Below, piece by piece: positions 1-7,738 of a DNA stretch of 31,331 nt. The stretch's first letter is position 1; each line of letters opens with the position of its first letter. Under the pieces are notes generated by a model. That model had not been told where the DNA came from. It was given only the letters and a program-made list of their open reading frames with translations, and made no database searches. The stretch lies in assembly GCA_030690175.1 (NCBI GenBank), contig JAUYHE010000038.1, positions 1 to 31,331 of the forward strand, read 5' to 3'. The stretch comes from a bacterium. Lineage in GTDB: Bacteria; Patescibacteriota; Microgenomatia; Woykebacterales; RBG-16-39-9b. The position numbers and the translations under genes are program-made.

Positions 1-102
1 GTTAAAGAGCTTTCAGTTGGGGATATAGTGGTTACGATGGGTGCTGGCGATATTTATAAACTACCTGATAGGTTATTGGAAAAATTGAAAGGAAAAGGGT
101 GA
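1..102 (+). CDS. murC: UDP-N-acetylmuramate--L-alanine ligase, C-terminal end (partial)
   Basis: Only the last 33 residues are inside the window, and the reading frame is open from base 1 to the TGA at 100-102. The segment contains GDIVVTMGAGDIYKL, the typical end of the MurC C-terminal domain, where GAGDI is strongly conserved. MurC adds L-Ala to UDP-MurNAc in the cytoplasm, the first peptide step of peptidoglycan precursor synthesis. The stop codon overlaps the GTG start of the next gene (GTGA), and that gene is murB, as expected in a dcw cluster. The identification rests on this short tail plus context. Confidence 0.85.
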   Translation, partial: VKELSVGDIVVTMGAGDIYKLPDRLLEKLKGKG

Positions 103-998
103 GCGAGGAGGGCCTAGTAAAAAAATTAGGTTTTAACAAAGTGAAAGTGAGTGAACCTCTTGCTACCCATGTAAATCTAAAAGTAGGTGGGAGAGCAGAT
201 TTTTATTTTGAGGTAGGTAGTGACAATGATCTGGAAACGGCGGTAAAGACGGCTATAAGGGAAGAGGTACCTTACACTATCATTGGAAACGGTGCCAACA
301 TTTTGGTTTCGGATAAAGGAGTGAGGGGACTAGTAATCCAAAACCGATCAAAAAATATTAAATTTTTACCCTATGGTTTTGTTGAGGTTGATTCCGGTGT
401 TGATACCAGCAATTTGATTTTGCAATCCAAAGGTTGAAATTTGTTGGGTGCGGAAAGATTGCTCAAAGTTCCTGGTACCATTGGTGGGGCTGTTTATATG
501 AATGCTGGGGATACAGGCAGGGAAAGGTTTTTTGGCGATTTAGTTGTTTGGGTCCAGGCAATTGACAAAACGGGCCAGGCCAAAAAATTGACAAAAGAAG
601 AGTGCCGCTTTGGTTATCGCAGTTCCCGGTTCCAAAGTACTGGTGAAATAATATTGAAAGCCAAATTACAGCTTAAACAGGCTACAAAAGAGGAGATAGA
701 GGAGGCAGCAAAAGACATATTGGTTCGTAAGATGCATCATCCGGCCGGCGCAACTGTAGGCTCCACTTTCAAAAATCCTGACTACGACCACGCCGGCCGA
801 CTGATAGAACAATGCGGGTTAAAAGGTAAAAGAATTGGTGGCGCCAAAATAAGCGAAAAACACGCTAATTTCATCATCAACGAAGATTCTGCCACCGCTG
901 TAGATGTAAAAGCGCTGATAGACCTAATGAAATCCTCTGTAAAAGAAAAATTCAACGTCGATCTGCAAGAAGAAGTCCGCTATATCGGAGAGTGGTAG
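99..998 (+). CDS. murB: UDP-N-acetylenolpyruvoylglucosamine reductase, interrupted by an in-frame TGA
   Basis: MurB is the FAD enzyme that reduces enolpyruvyl-UDP-GlcNAc to UDP-MurNAc. The frame starts at GTG 99, overlapping the murC stop, and the whole length of about 299 codons is normal for MurB. The N-terminal part has the FAD-binding motif NLKVGGRADF and IGNGANILVSDKG. The later part has VPGTIGGAVYMNAGD, YRSSRF, a GATVGSTFKNP segment and GKRIGGAKISEKHANFI. The two halves are in the same frame and are separated only by TGA at 435-437, between ...LQSKG and NLLGAERL. No base is inserted or deleted. Nearby genes use TGA as a true stop, so this is a nonsense change, a sequencing error, readthrough, or reinitiation at the TTG at 441. 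The family assignment is certain; whether the gene is functional is not. Confidence 0.85.
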
Positions 999-1009
999 AG
1001 CACTGACAG

Positions 1010-1082
1010 GGCCTGGCCTTGTCATCCTTGTCATCGACATCTAGGTTGGTTTTTAGGTCTTTATCTTTGACAAGGCCAGGCC
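1010..1082. repeat. Long inverted repeat between murB and the next gene
   Basis: A perfect 15-base inverted repeat has arms at 1010-1024 (GGCCTGGCCTTGTCA) and 1068-1082, with a 43-base T-rich spacer. The arms themselves contain the near-palindrome GGCCTGGCC. It follows the murB stop by only 12 bases. It could be a transcript-end hairpin, although no T-run follows it on the + strand, or a small mobile repeat. Confidence 0.6.
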
Positions 1083-1151
1083 TTATACACTTATAAGTTG
1101 TCCAACTTGTACAAATTGACAAAGGTTGGAAGTTTTGAGAAGATTTAAACA

Positions 1152-1859
1152 ATGGCTCTTGAAACACCAGCAAATCCGACTCCTATTCAAACCAAACCTC
1201 AATCAAAGGGTATATCCTGGTCTAAAGTTATTGTCGCCGTAGTTGTGATACTAGTTGTTGCCGGACTGATAGGTGTTGGTGTCTGGTACTACGTCGATTC
1301 CCAAACCAAACAAGAGGTTCCATCGGTTACAAATAAAATCTCCACCGAAAGCGCCAAGACCTCTACTCCTTCCGCCCAAGCCGACGAAACAGCCGATTGG
1401 AAGACCTTTACCAGTAAAAAAATTGGTTACTCTACAAAATTACCCAAAAGTTGGCTAACCACAGTAGGTGCTGAGGACTCTCTATGCTCTCCTAATATTG
1501 ATTTTTTGGCACCGAAAAAAGATGTGCTGGGCTTGTGTGCTAGCGAGTTCGGTGGCATGGTAGTGGTACAACAAATTGATCAAAAGTTCGATGTGTTTGT
1601 GGCTGGCTTAAATACAGACTCTTTAAAAAATGCTAATAAGAGTACAACAACAGTTGATGGTAAACAGGCAGTGAAGATTTCTGGAGTATACAACATAACT
1701 GGTGAGGACATGTTTGAATTGAACGGCTCGGAAACAATAACTTATTATATAAACCAAGATGAAAAGGTCCTTTCCATTGGTTATCTAGAGAAACCTTCTT
1801 GGCCAGAGAATACAGCTATCTTCGAGTTGATAGTCTCAACATTCAAATTCCTAGATTAA
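1152..1859 (+). CDS. Single-pass membrane protein of unknown function, with a PsbP-like outer domain
   Basis: The protein has 235 residues. Residues 1-24 are polar and rich in Pro, Gln and Thr, with no cleavable signal peptide. A hydrophobic helix spans about residues 25-47 (VIVAVVVILVVAGLIGVGVW), followed by a Ser/Thr/Pro-rich linker to about residue 80. The C-terminal domain starts at DWKTFTSKKIGYSTKLPKSW. That opening (a whole-protein stretch beginning with W..Y.....GYS...P..W) resembles PsbP-like or similar small extracellular beta domains seen on many CPR membrane proteins. It has two Cys residues close together (CSPN, GLCASE) that could form a disulfide. It sits between murB and murA, breaking the dcw series. 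Function not recognised; a wall-associated role is only an inference from position. The start ATG 1152 is the first in frame and has no clear Shine-Dalgarno site. Confidence 0.75.
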   Translation: MALETPANPTPIQTKPQSKGISWSKVIVAVVVILVVAGLIGVGVWYYVDSQTKQEVPSVTNKISTESAKTSTPSAQADETADWKTFTSKKIGYSTKLPKSWLTTVGAEDSLCSPNIDFLAPKKDVLGLCASEFGGMVVVQQIDQKFDVFVAGLNTDSLKNANKSTTTVDGKQAVKISGVYNITGEDMFELNGSETITYYINQDEKVLSIGYLEKPSWPENTAIFELIVSTFKFLD

Positions 1860-1917
1860 TCAGTTTTAAGAGATTTCGAACAACTTACGACTTAGAACCT
1901 ACATCTTACAACTTGAG

Positions 1918-1946
1918 TTGAAATTATTCCCTTGCTAGCTTAAAAT
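1918..1946 (+). promoter_or_regulatory. Promoter for murA, probably giving a leaderless mRNA
   Basis: TTGAAA (1918-1923), a 17-base spacer and TAAAAT (1941-1946). The murA ATG is at 1957, only 10 bases after the -10 box, so transcription would begin within a few bases of the start codon. No Shine-Dalgarno site is present. A palindrome CAACT-TG-AGTTG (1909-1920) overlaps the -35 box and might be an operator. Confidence 0.5.
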
Positions 1947-1956
1947 TAGTGGTCTA

Positions 1957-3273
1957 ATGGCTAAATATGTCATCGAGGGTGGTGTGCCGCTTCGCGGTAG
2001 TGTTCGTATTCCTGGAGCCAAAAACGCTGGGTTTAAGATAATGATCGCTTCGCTCCTTTCTGATGAACGTTCCACGATTAGCAATATTCCCTACATTCGC
2101 GACGTAATCGCGGTGAAAAAGATAATCGAGGCTCTTGGGGCAAAGGTAGAATTTTCCGATGACACGATGGAGATAAGTGGTGAGATTTCGGCGGACGAGG
2201 TTTCGGAAGAACTGGGAATAAAATCTAGGGCTTCGTTTATGTATTTACCGCTGCTTTTACATAGATTTAAAAAGGGTAAAGTTTACCTACCAGTTGGCGA
2301 TAAAATCGGTGAGAGACCAATCAATTGGTTTCTGGAGGCTTTGGAAAAGATGGGCGCGGTCGTCTCAAAACAGAACAGTACCATTGAGGCAACCGTCCCG
2401 AGGAGTCTTTCCGGAGTCGAGTACGAATTTCCAAAAAATTCCCACACTGGAACTGAAGGCTTAATACTCGCTGCGGTTCTGGCCAATGGAAAAACAAGAT
2501 TGAAAAACGCAGCTGCCGAACCAGAGGTTGATGATCTCATTTCGTTTTTGAATCAAATGGGAGCCAAAATAAAAAGAACCAGTCCCAGGGAGATAGTAAT
2601 TGACGGAGTGGCTTCTTTGACCGGTGCCGTCCATAAAGTAATGCCGGATAGAAACGAAGTGGTTACTTTTGGCTGTATAGCCTTGGGGACAAGGGGTGAT
2701 ATTGAGATAGAGGGCACGAATAATGAACACGTGAGAGCGTTTATTAATAAAGTGAGAGAAGCTGGCGGAACAATCAGAGAGGGGGAAAACATCTTGGGGC
2801 TGATTTACAAAAATCCCCTGAAGGCGACGGATATTACCACCCAAGCTTATCCGGGATTTATGACTGATTGGCAAAGCCTTTGGGCAGCTTTAATGACCCA
2901 AGCCGACGGCAAATCCATCATTCATGAAACTATTTTTGAAAATCGTTTTGGTTACGTAGCGCAACTAGCAAATATGGGGGCGGAGATAGAATTGTTTAAC
3001 CCAGCGATAGAAGCACCAGATGATGTTTATAACTTTGAGTGGGATGAGGAGGTCGCCAAGTTAGCCCACGCGGCAAAAGTGTTTGGACCAAAGAAATTGC
3101 GAGGCGGTAAACTCGAAATTACCGACATTAGAGCTGGTGCTACCTTGGTTTTTGCGGCTCTAATGGCCGAAGGTAAAAGTGAAATAGAAGGGGTCGAACA
3201 CATAGAGAGAGGCTATGAAGATCTCGAAGGACGGCTCGAGAAACTCGGAGCGAAAATAATGAAAGTAGAATAA
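1957..3273 (+). CDS. murA: UDP-N-acetylglucosamine 1-carboxyvinyltransferase with Asp in place of the active-site Cys
   Basis: MurA transfers enolpyruvate from PEP to UDP-GlcNAc, the first committed step of peptidoglycan synthesis, in the cytoplasm. The 438 residues match full-length MurA (about 420-440). Visible motifs are the N-terminal GAKNAG with K22 and N23, the repeated inside-out barrel units, YPGFMTDWQ carrying the general-base Asp, and a C-terminal DIRAGATLVFAALMAEG with the conserved Arg-Ala-Gly. The active-site loop reads PVGDKIGERP, so residue 115 is Asp (codon 2299-2301) where most MurA enzymes have Cys in GGCxIGxRP. Natural Cys-to-Asp MurA enzymes are active and resist fosfomycin, as known in mycobacteria and chlamydiae. 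Three bases separate murA from alr. Confidence 0.96.
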   Translation: MAKYVIEGGVPLRGSVRIPGAKNAGFKIMIASLLSDERSTISNIPYIRDVIAVKKIIEALGAKVEFSDDTMEISGEISADEVSEELGIKSRASFMYLPLLLHRFKKGKVYLPVGDKIGERPINWFLEALEKMGAVVSKQNSTIEATVPRSLSGVEYEFPKNSHTGTEGLILAAVLANGKTRLKNAAAEPEVDDLISFLNQMGAKIKRTSPREIVIDGVASLTGAVHKVMPDRNEVVTFGCIALGTRGDIEIEGTNNEHVRAFINKVREAGGTIREGENILGLIYKNPLKATDITTQAYPGFMTDWQSLWAALMTQADGKSIIHETIFENRFGYVAQLANMGAEIELFNPAIEAPDDVYNFEWDEEVAKLAHAAKVFGPKKLRGGKLEITDIRAGATLVFAALMAEGKSEIEGVEHIERGYEDLEGRLEKLGAKIMKVE

Positions 3274-3275
3274 AT

Positions 3276-4397
3276 ATGGCACTCGAAAGACTTGCTTGGT
3301 GTGAAATTTCGAAAGGAACAATTAAAAACAACCTGAAAGAAATTCAGGGTTTTATTGGACCAAAAGTGGGGATTATGGCCGTGGTCAAAGCCAATGCGTA
3401 TGGTCACGGTGCGTTCGAGATATCGAAACTAGCTCTGGAAGCGGGGGCTAAAATGCTTGGGGTTTCATCCTTCGTCGAAGCAAAACAGTTACGTGAAGCA
3501 GGTATCAAAGACCCAATTGTCATTTTGGGCTTTACCCCGGCCGAAAATTATTTAGATATGGTGCGGCATAATATTACGGTTACTATCCGCAGCCTGGATG
3601 TGGCCAGATCTTTGTCGACGGCCGCGAGAAGAGAAAACAAAATTTCTAAAGTATGGGTGAAAGTGGATACGGGGATGCACCGTCTCGGATTAAATCCAGG
3701 AGAGGTTTTGTACTTTATTAAGAAAATTCAAAACCTGCCAAATCTACTTATAGATGGTATTTTTACTCATTTTGCGCAAGCCGACAGCTCAGATCTATCC
3801 TTTACGAAGGAGCAGATCTCCTCCTTCAATAAGCTTCTTGCAGATCTGGAGAAAGAGGGTATCAATATCCCCTGGCGAAGCGCCGCTAATTCGGCGGCCA
3901 CTTTTAAAATACGTGAGTCGCATTTTGATCTAGTGCGAATCGGCATCGCCATGTACGGGATAAAACCAAACAAAAGTTTCGATTATGGGGTCGATATCCA
4001 GCCGGTGCTGACATTTAAAACCGAGATTACGCAGATACTAGAACTATCAAGAGGTGAGTCAGTGGGTTACGGTCGAGAATTTGTTGCTCAAAAACCTGCC
4101 TTAGTGGCGAGCCTAGCGGTTGGTTATGGCGATGGGTTTCGCCGGGCCCCAAAAAATTGGGGGGAAGTCCTTATTCGTGGGCAACGGGTTCCACTTGTTG
4201 GTAGAGTTTCTATGGATCAAGCTGCGGCTGATATTACTGATTTGACAGGAGATATTCGCCGAGGGGAAGAAGTTGTTTTGATCGGTAAGAGCGGCAACGA
4301 GCTTATATCCGCAGAAGACGTAGCAGAAAAACTCGGGACGATTTCTTACGAGGTGGTAACCGCTATTTCTGCCCGCGTACCGAGAATATACATATGA
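3276..4397 (+). CDS. alr: Alanine racemase
   Basis: This PLP enzyme interconverts L- and D-Ala and supplies D-Ala for the ligase encoded next. It has 373 residues, normal for the family. The N-terminal barrel carries VVKANAYGHG with the PLP Lys at residue 38, then WVKVDTGMHRLG and a THFAQAD segment. The C-terminal beta domain has SVGYGREF, AVGYGDGFRR and GRVSMDQ, the usual catalytic and dimer-interface motifs. Start ATG 3276 lies 2 bases after the murA stop. The stop TGA at 4395-4397 overlaps the ddl start as ATGA, pointing to translational coupling. Confidence 0.96.
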   Translation: MALERLAWCEISKGTIKNNLKEIQGFIGPKVGIMAVVKANAYGHGAFEISKLALEAGAKMLGVSSFVEAKQLREAGIKDPIVILGFTPAENYLDMVRHNITVTIRSLDVARSLSTAARRENKISKVWVKVDTGMHRLGLNPGEVLYFIKKIQNLPNLLIDGIFTHFAQADSSDLSFTKEQISSFNKLLADLEKEGINIPWRSAANSAATFKIRESHFDLVRIGIAMYGIKPNKSFDYGVDIQPVLTFKTEITQILELSRGESVGYGREFVAQKPALVASLAVGYGDGFRRAPKNWGEVLIRGQRVPLVGRVSMDQAAADITDLTGDIRRGEEVVLIGKSGNELISAEDVAEKLGTISYEVVTAISARVPRIYI

Positions 4398-5503
4398 AAA
4401 AAATTCGTGTTGGGATAATATTTGGCGGGAAAAGTGGGGAGCATGAAGTATCAATTATATCTGCTCAGTCGGTTCTCAAAGCGATTAATAAGACTAAGTA
4501 CGAAGTAGTACCCATATTTATCAACAAAAAAGGTCAGTGGCAGATTGATTTTGGTCGAAAAAAACTGGAAAGAAAGTCCTCCAACTACATTTACCTGCTG
4601 CCAGACCCGACGAAAAAAGAACTGGTCTCTAAGGACAAAATCAAATTCAATCAAGGAAAAATTGATGTGTTTTTCCCACTAGTGCACGGGACTTATGGCG
4701 AAGACGGCTCGATTCAGGGTTTACTCGAATTAGCCGGACTACCGTACGTAGGTGCCGGGATTGCTGCGAGCGCAACTGGTATGGATAAGGATCTGATGAA
4801 AAAAATATTCAGATCAGAAGGATTACCAATAACCAAGCATTTGGTTTTGCTCCGCAAAGACCTTCGGTTAAATCAGCAAAGATTTACAAAGATGATAGAA
4901 GCGGAACTTACTTACCCAATTTTTGTTAAGCCGGCGAATCTGGGATCAAGTGTAGGTATAACAAAGGCACACACTAGAGCAGAATTGGTTCAAGGATTGA
5001 AAGTGGCCAGCGAATATGACCGAAAGTTAATTGTTGAGCAAGGAATTGATAAAGCACGAGAAATAGAGGTCGCGGTACTCGGCAATGACGAACTAGAAAC
5101 TAGTGTTGGCGGCGAGATAGTTCCATCTAAAGAGTTTTATGATTATGAAGATAAATACATCTTGGGTAAAGCAAAACTAATAATACCCGCACCTATTCGT
5201 AAAAATATTTCCGACAAAATAAGAAAAATGGCTAAAACGGCATTTAAATCTATCGATTGTTCTGGTATGGCAAGAGTCGATTTTCTAATTTATCCAAAGA
5301 CAAATGAGGTTTATATTGTCGAAATAAATACCAATCCCGGATTCACCGCAATAAGCATTTATCCCAAACTCTGGGAGGCAAGTGGGGTAAGCTACCTAAA
5401 ATTAATCGATCGGTTAATAATTCTTGCTATGGAACGCTATAATGATAAACTGCAGACTAAGACGGAATTTCCATCAAAACTCCTGAAAAATGAAAGTTTT
5501 TAA
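4394..5503 (+). CDS. ddl: D-alanine--D-alanine ligase
   Basis: An ATP-grasp enzyme that joins two D-Ala for the pentapeptide stem. The 369 residues match the family. Visible motifs are GGKSGEHEVSIISAQSV at the N terminus, LVHGTYGEDGSIQGLLELAG, the ATP-binding KPANLGSSVGI, KEFYDYEDKY in the omega loop, and VEINTNPGFT with the metal-binding Glu and Asn. The Tyr in EFYDYE is as in D-Ala-D-Ala enzymes, not the D-lactate type. It starts inside the alr stop (ATGA) and its 3' end overlaps the next ligase gene by 14 bases. Confidence 0.96.
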   Translation: MKKIRVGIIFGGKSGEHEVSIISAQSVLKAINKTKYEVVPIFINKKGQWQIDFGRKKLERKSSNYIYLLPDPTKKELVSKDKIKFNQGKIDVFFPLVHGTYGEDGSIQGLLELAGLPYVGAGIAASATGMDKDLMKKIFRSEGLPITKHLVLLRKDLRLNQQRFTKMIEAELTYPIFVKPANLGSSVGITKAHTRAELVQGLKVASEYDRKLIVEQGIDKAREIEVAVLGNDELETSVGGEIVPSKEFYDYEDKYILGKAKLIIPAPIRKNISDKIRKMAKTAFKSIDCSGMARVDFLIYPKTNEVYIVEINTNPGFTAISIYPKLWEASGVSYLKLIDRLIILAMERYNDKLQTKTEFPSKLLKNESF

Positions 5504-6680
5504 AAGCTTGTTTCATAATTCCCGTCGCATAGCAGCCAAGCTTTGGTTGCTGGTTCATCCAAGAGTAGAAGTAATCGGTATTACAGGCAGTTACGGTAAA
5601 ACCTACACGACAGCCGCAGTCTTTACGGTCTTGGCCCAAAAATTCAAAGTACTAGCAACTGATACCAACCTTGATACTAGATACAATATTCCAATTACGG
5701 TTTTAAAACTTTCCGATCATCAAAAATTGGTTTTAGAGTATGGGGTAGACAAACCAGGAGAGATGGACGCCCATCTTTTTGTCGCCCGACCAAAAATTGC
5801 GATCATTACCGGTATTACACCAGTCCACGCCGATGCTTCTCATCTGGGGTCCTTAGAAAATATCATTAAGGAAAAAAGTAAATTGGCGGCTGCTGTGCCA
5901 AGAAGTGGTTGGGTGATAGTGAACTGGGATGACCAGATGACTCGGCAAATTGCGGACGTCGCCAAAGGTAAAGTGATTTTTTACGGCCGCAATCGCTACC
6001 ATTGTCAATTTTGGATTTCCCATATAAAAACTAGTTTCAAAGGTACCAGTTTTAAGCTCCATTTTCGCGGTTCTAGCCACGTGGTAAAGACCCCCTTGAT
6101 TGGTCGCCATCACGCTTATACTGCTACCACCGCGGCTATTATCGGAGTGATTTCTGGTTTGAAATGGAGAGAGATTACGATAGGTTTAGCAAACCTAGTG
6201 CCTCTTGACGGTCGGGGTAATTTAGAGCCTGGTCCCAAAGAGACTGTGATTTTAAACGACTCTCGTCGAGCCAATCCTGCTTCGGCAGTAGCCGGGTTGC
6301 AAATTTTGGCCGACCTTCTCGCGAAAAGAAAAATAGCTGTAATTGGTGAAATGGGTGAGCTTGGAAAGTATGAGGAGGAAGGTCACCGCAACGTCGGGAA
6401 AAAAGCGGCCGAGACGCGACCGGACTACCTAATCTGCGTCGGACCAGCAACAAAATATATCGCCGAAGAAGCCAGACGCGGGATGAAAAAAGATAGAGTG
6501 ATCTGGGTGAAAGATGTGTTTGAAGCAGCTGGCGTACTGTCTGGAATTTTACGAAAAGGGGATCTTTGGTATCTGAAAGGGTCTCTCTTAAAACACCTAG
6601 AACGAATCCCCCTTATCATAGACGGCAAAGACATCGATCCTGACGAAGTTGCTTTCAAACGTTACGAAGTTTACCGATAA
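5490..6680 (+). CDS. murF: MurF-like Mur ligase lacking the usual N-terminal domain
   Basis: This is a Mur ligase, probably the one that adds D-Ala-D-Ala to UDP-MurNAc-tripeptide. The ATP-binding P-loop is GITGSYGKTYTT near residues 30-41. The central domain has VEYG-like LEYGVDKPGEMD, then TGITPVHADASHLGSLENI, as in MurF. The C-terminal domain has LNDSRRANPASAVAGL and VIGEMGELGKYEEEGH, which are MurF-like (ND.YNANP and GDM.ELG). It has 396 residues against about 450 because the P-loop begins near the N terminus and the MurF substrate-binding domain of about 80 residues is missing. It overlaps ddl, its usual partner. MurE or another Mur ligase cannot be fully excluded. Confidence 0.82.
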   Translation: MKVFKSLFHNSRRIAAKLWLLVHPRVEVIGITGSYGKTYTTAAVFTVLAQKFKVLATDTNLDTRYNIPITVLKLSDHQKLVLEYGVDKPGEMDAHLFVARPKIAIITGITPVHADASHLGSLENIIKEKSKLAAAVPRSGWVIVNWDDQMTRQIADVAKGKVIFYGRNRYHCQFWISHIKTSFKGTSFKLHFRGSSHVVKTPLIGRHHAYTATTAAIIGVISGLKWREITIGLANLVPLDGRGNLEPGPKETVILNDSRRANPASAVAGLQILADLLAKRKIAVIGEMGELGKYEEEGHRNVGKKAAETRPDYLICVGPATKYIAEEARRGMKKDRVIWVKDVFEAAGVLSGILRKGDLWYLKGSLLKHLERIPLIIDGKDIDPDEVAFKRYEVYR

Positions 6681-6683
6681 TGG

Positions 6684-6712
6684 TTGCTTGCTAGGTTCGC
6701 AAGTGGTACAAT
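6684..6712 (+). promoter_or_regulatory. Promoter for mraY
   Basis: TTGCTT (6684-6689), a 17-base spacer, and TACAAT (6707-6712). The mraY ATG lies at 6723, 10 bases after the -10 box, so the mRNA would be almost leaderless. This supports ATG 6723 over the upstream in-frame TTG at 6684, because that TTG is the -35 box itself. Confidence 0.5.
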
Positions 6713-6722
6713 TACTCACTGC

Positions 6723-7730
6723 ATGGTAAAACTTCTCGGAATATTACTTTTATCTTTTGGGGCTACTCTTGCGGTGGCTATTCCTTTTATTGACCTTTTG
6801 TATCGACTAAAATTTCAACGCCAGCGCGAAGCCCAAAAGGACATTTTTGGGTATTTTACCTCAATTGTAAATCGTCTTCACGGGTGGAAAGTGGGCACGC
6901 CAAACGCCGGTGGGATTTTAATAATCATAGTTACAATTATTTTTTCGGCAGTTTTTTACAAAACGACCTTATTTTCCTTAAACTGGACTGCCCTTATCTT
7001 GTATATTACCCTGATCGGGTTTGGTATTTTGGGATTGTACGATGATATCAGAAAATTTTACGGGTTTAAACAAAGTGGTGCTTGGGGACTGCGGATTCGC
7101 TACAAGATATTACTGCAGCTTTTGCTTTCTTTTGCGGTTGGGTATCTTCTTTATACAAAAATGAATTTAAGTAGCGTGCACGTGCCCCTACTTGATTTAG
7201 AAATAGAACTAGGTACTTGGTATATTGCTTGGGCGGCTATCGTAATTTTTGCGACCACCAACGCGGTAAATATCACCGATGGTTTGGATGGATTGGTGAC
7301 TGGCCTTTCTCTTTTTGCGTTAGCTGCTTTTTGGTTTTTGGCAAGTCAAACCGGTCTAGGTGACGTGATCCTTTTTATCGCCGTCATTATTGGGTCACTG
7401 CTAGCGTTTCTCTATTTCAATATTTACCCGGCTAGAGTATGGCTAGGTGATACTGGAGCTCTTTCCATTGGGGCGATGCTTGCCGTAATAGCCCTGATGA
7501 TAAATGGTTCCCTAGTACTTCCGTTAGTGGGTTTAGTTTTTGTATTGGAAGCGGCTAGTTCACTATTGCAGATGTTTTCAAAAGGTGTTTTCGGCAGGCG
7601 AATTTTCATTGCGGCCCCACTTCACCATCATTTCGAGGCAAAAGGGTGGGATGAAACCAAAGTAACGATGCGATTTTGGCTTGCGGGAGCGGTTTCTGTC
7701 TTTATTGGATTATTCGTGGCCCTAGCCTAA
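6723..7730 (+). CDS. mraY: Phospho-N-acetylmuramoyl-pentapeptide-transferase
   Basis: MraY is an integral membrane enzyme that moves phospho-MurNAc-pentapeptide to undecaprenyl phosphate, making lipid I. From ATG 6723 it has 335 residues, close to the usual 320-360, and about ten hydrophobic helices. Motifs seen in order are KVGTPNAGGI, YDDIRKFYG with the Asp pair, NAVNITDGLDGL, LGDTGAL and the cytoplasmic histidine motif APLHHHFEAKGW. These cover the Mg-binding and catalytic residues of the polyprenyl-phosphate transferase family. The next gene, murD, starts 8 bases after its stop. Confidence 0.96.
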   Translation: MVKLLGILLLSFGATLAVAIPFIDLLYRLKFQRQREAQKDIFGYFTSIVNRLHGWKVGTPNAGGILIIIVTIIFSAVFYKTTLFSLNWTALILYITLIGFGILGLYDDIRKFYGFKQSGAWGLRIRYKILLQLLLSFAVGYLLYTKMNLSSVHVPLLDLEIELGTWYIAWAAIVIFATTNAVNITDGLDGLVTGLSLFALAAFWFLASQTGLGDVILFIAVIIGSLLAFLYFNIYPARVWLGDTGALSIGAMLAVIALMINGSLVLPLVGLVFVLEAASSLLQMFSKGVFGRRIFIAAPLHHHFEAKGWDETKVTMRFWLAGAVSVFIGLFVALA

Positions 7731-7738
7731 GATTTTAA

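Noticed and set aside
99..998. General recoding of TGA as Gly, as in Absconditabacteria and Gracilibacteria
   Set aside because: Many genes here end correctly at TGA, including ATGA overlaps in alr/ddl and rpmA/parB, so TGA is a stop in this genome.
952..1173. A - strand frame across the inverted repeat after murB
   Set aside because: It overlaps the ends of two convincing genes and consists mostly of the inverted repeat.
6684..6722. An upstream TTG start for mraY
   Set aside because: The stretch is the promoter itself and adds residues that do not match MraY; ATG 6723 gives the standard N terminus.
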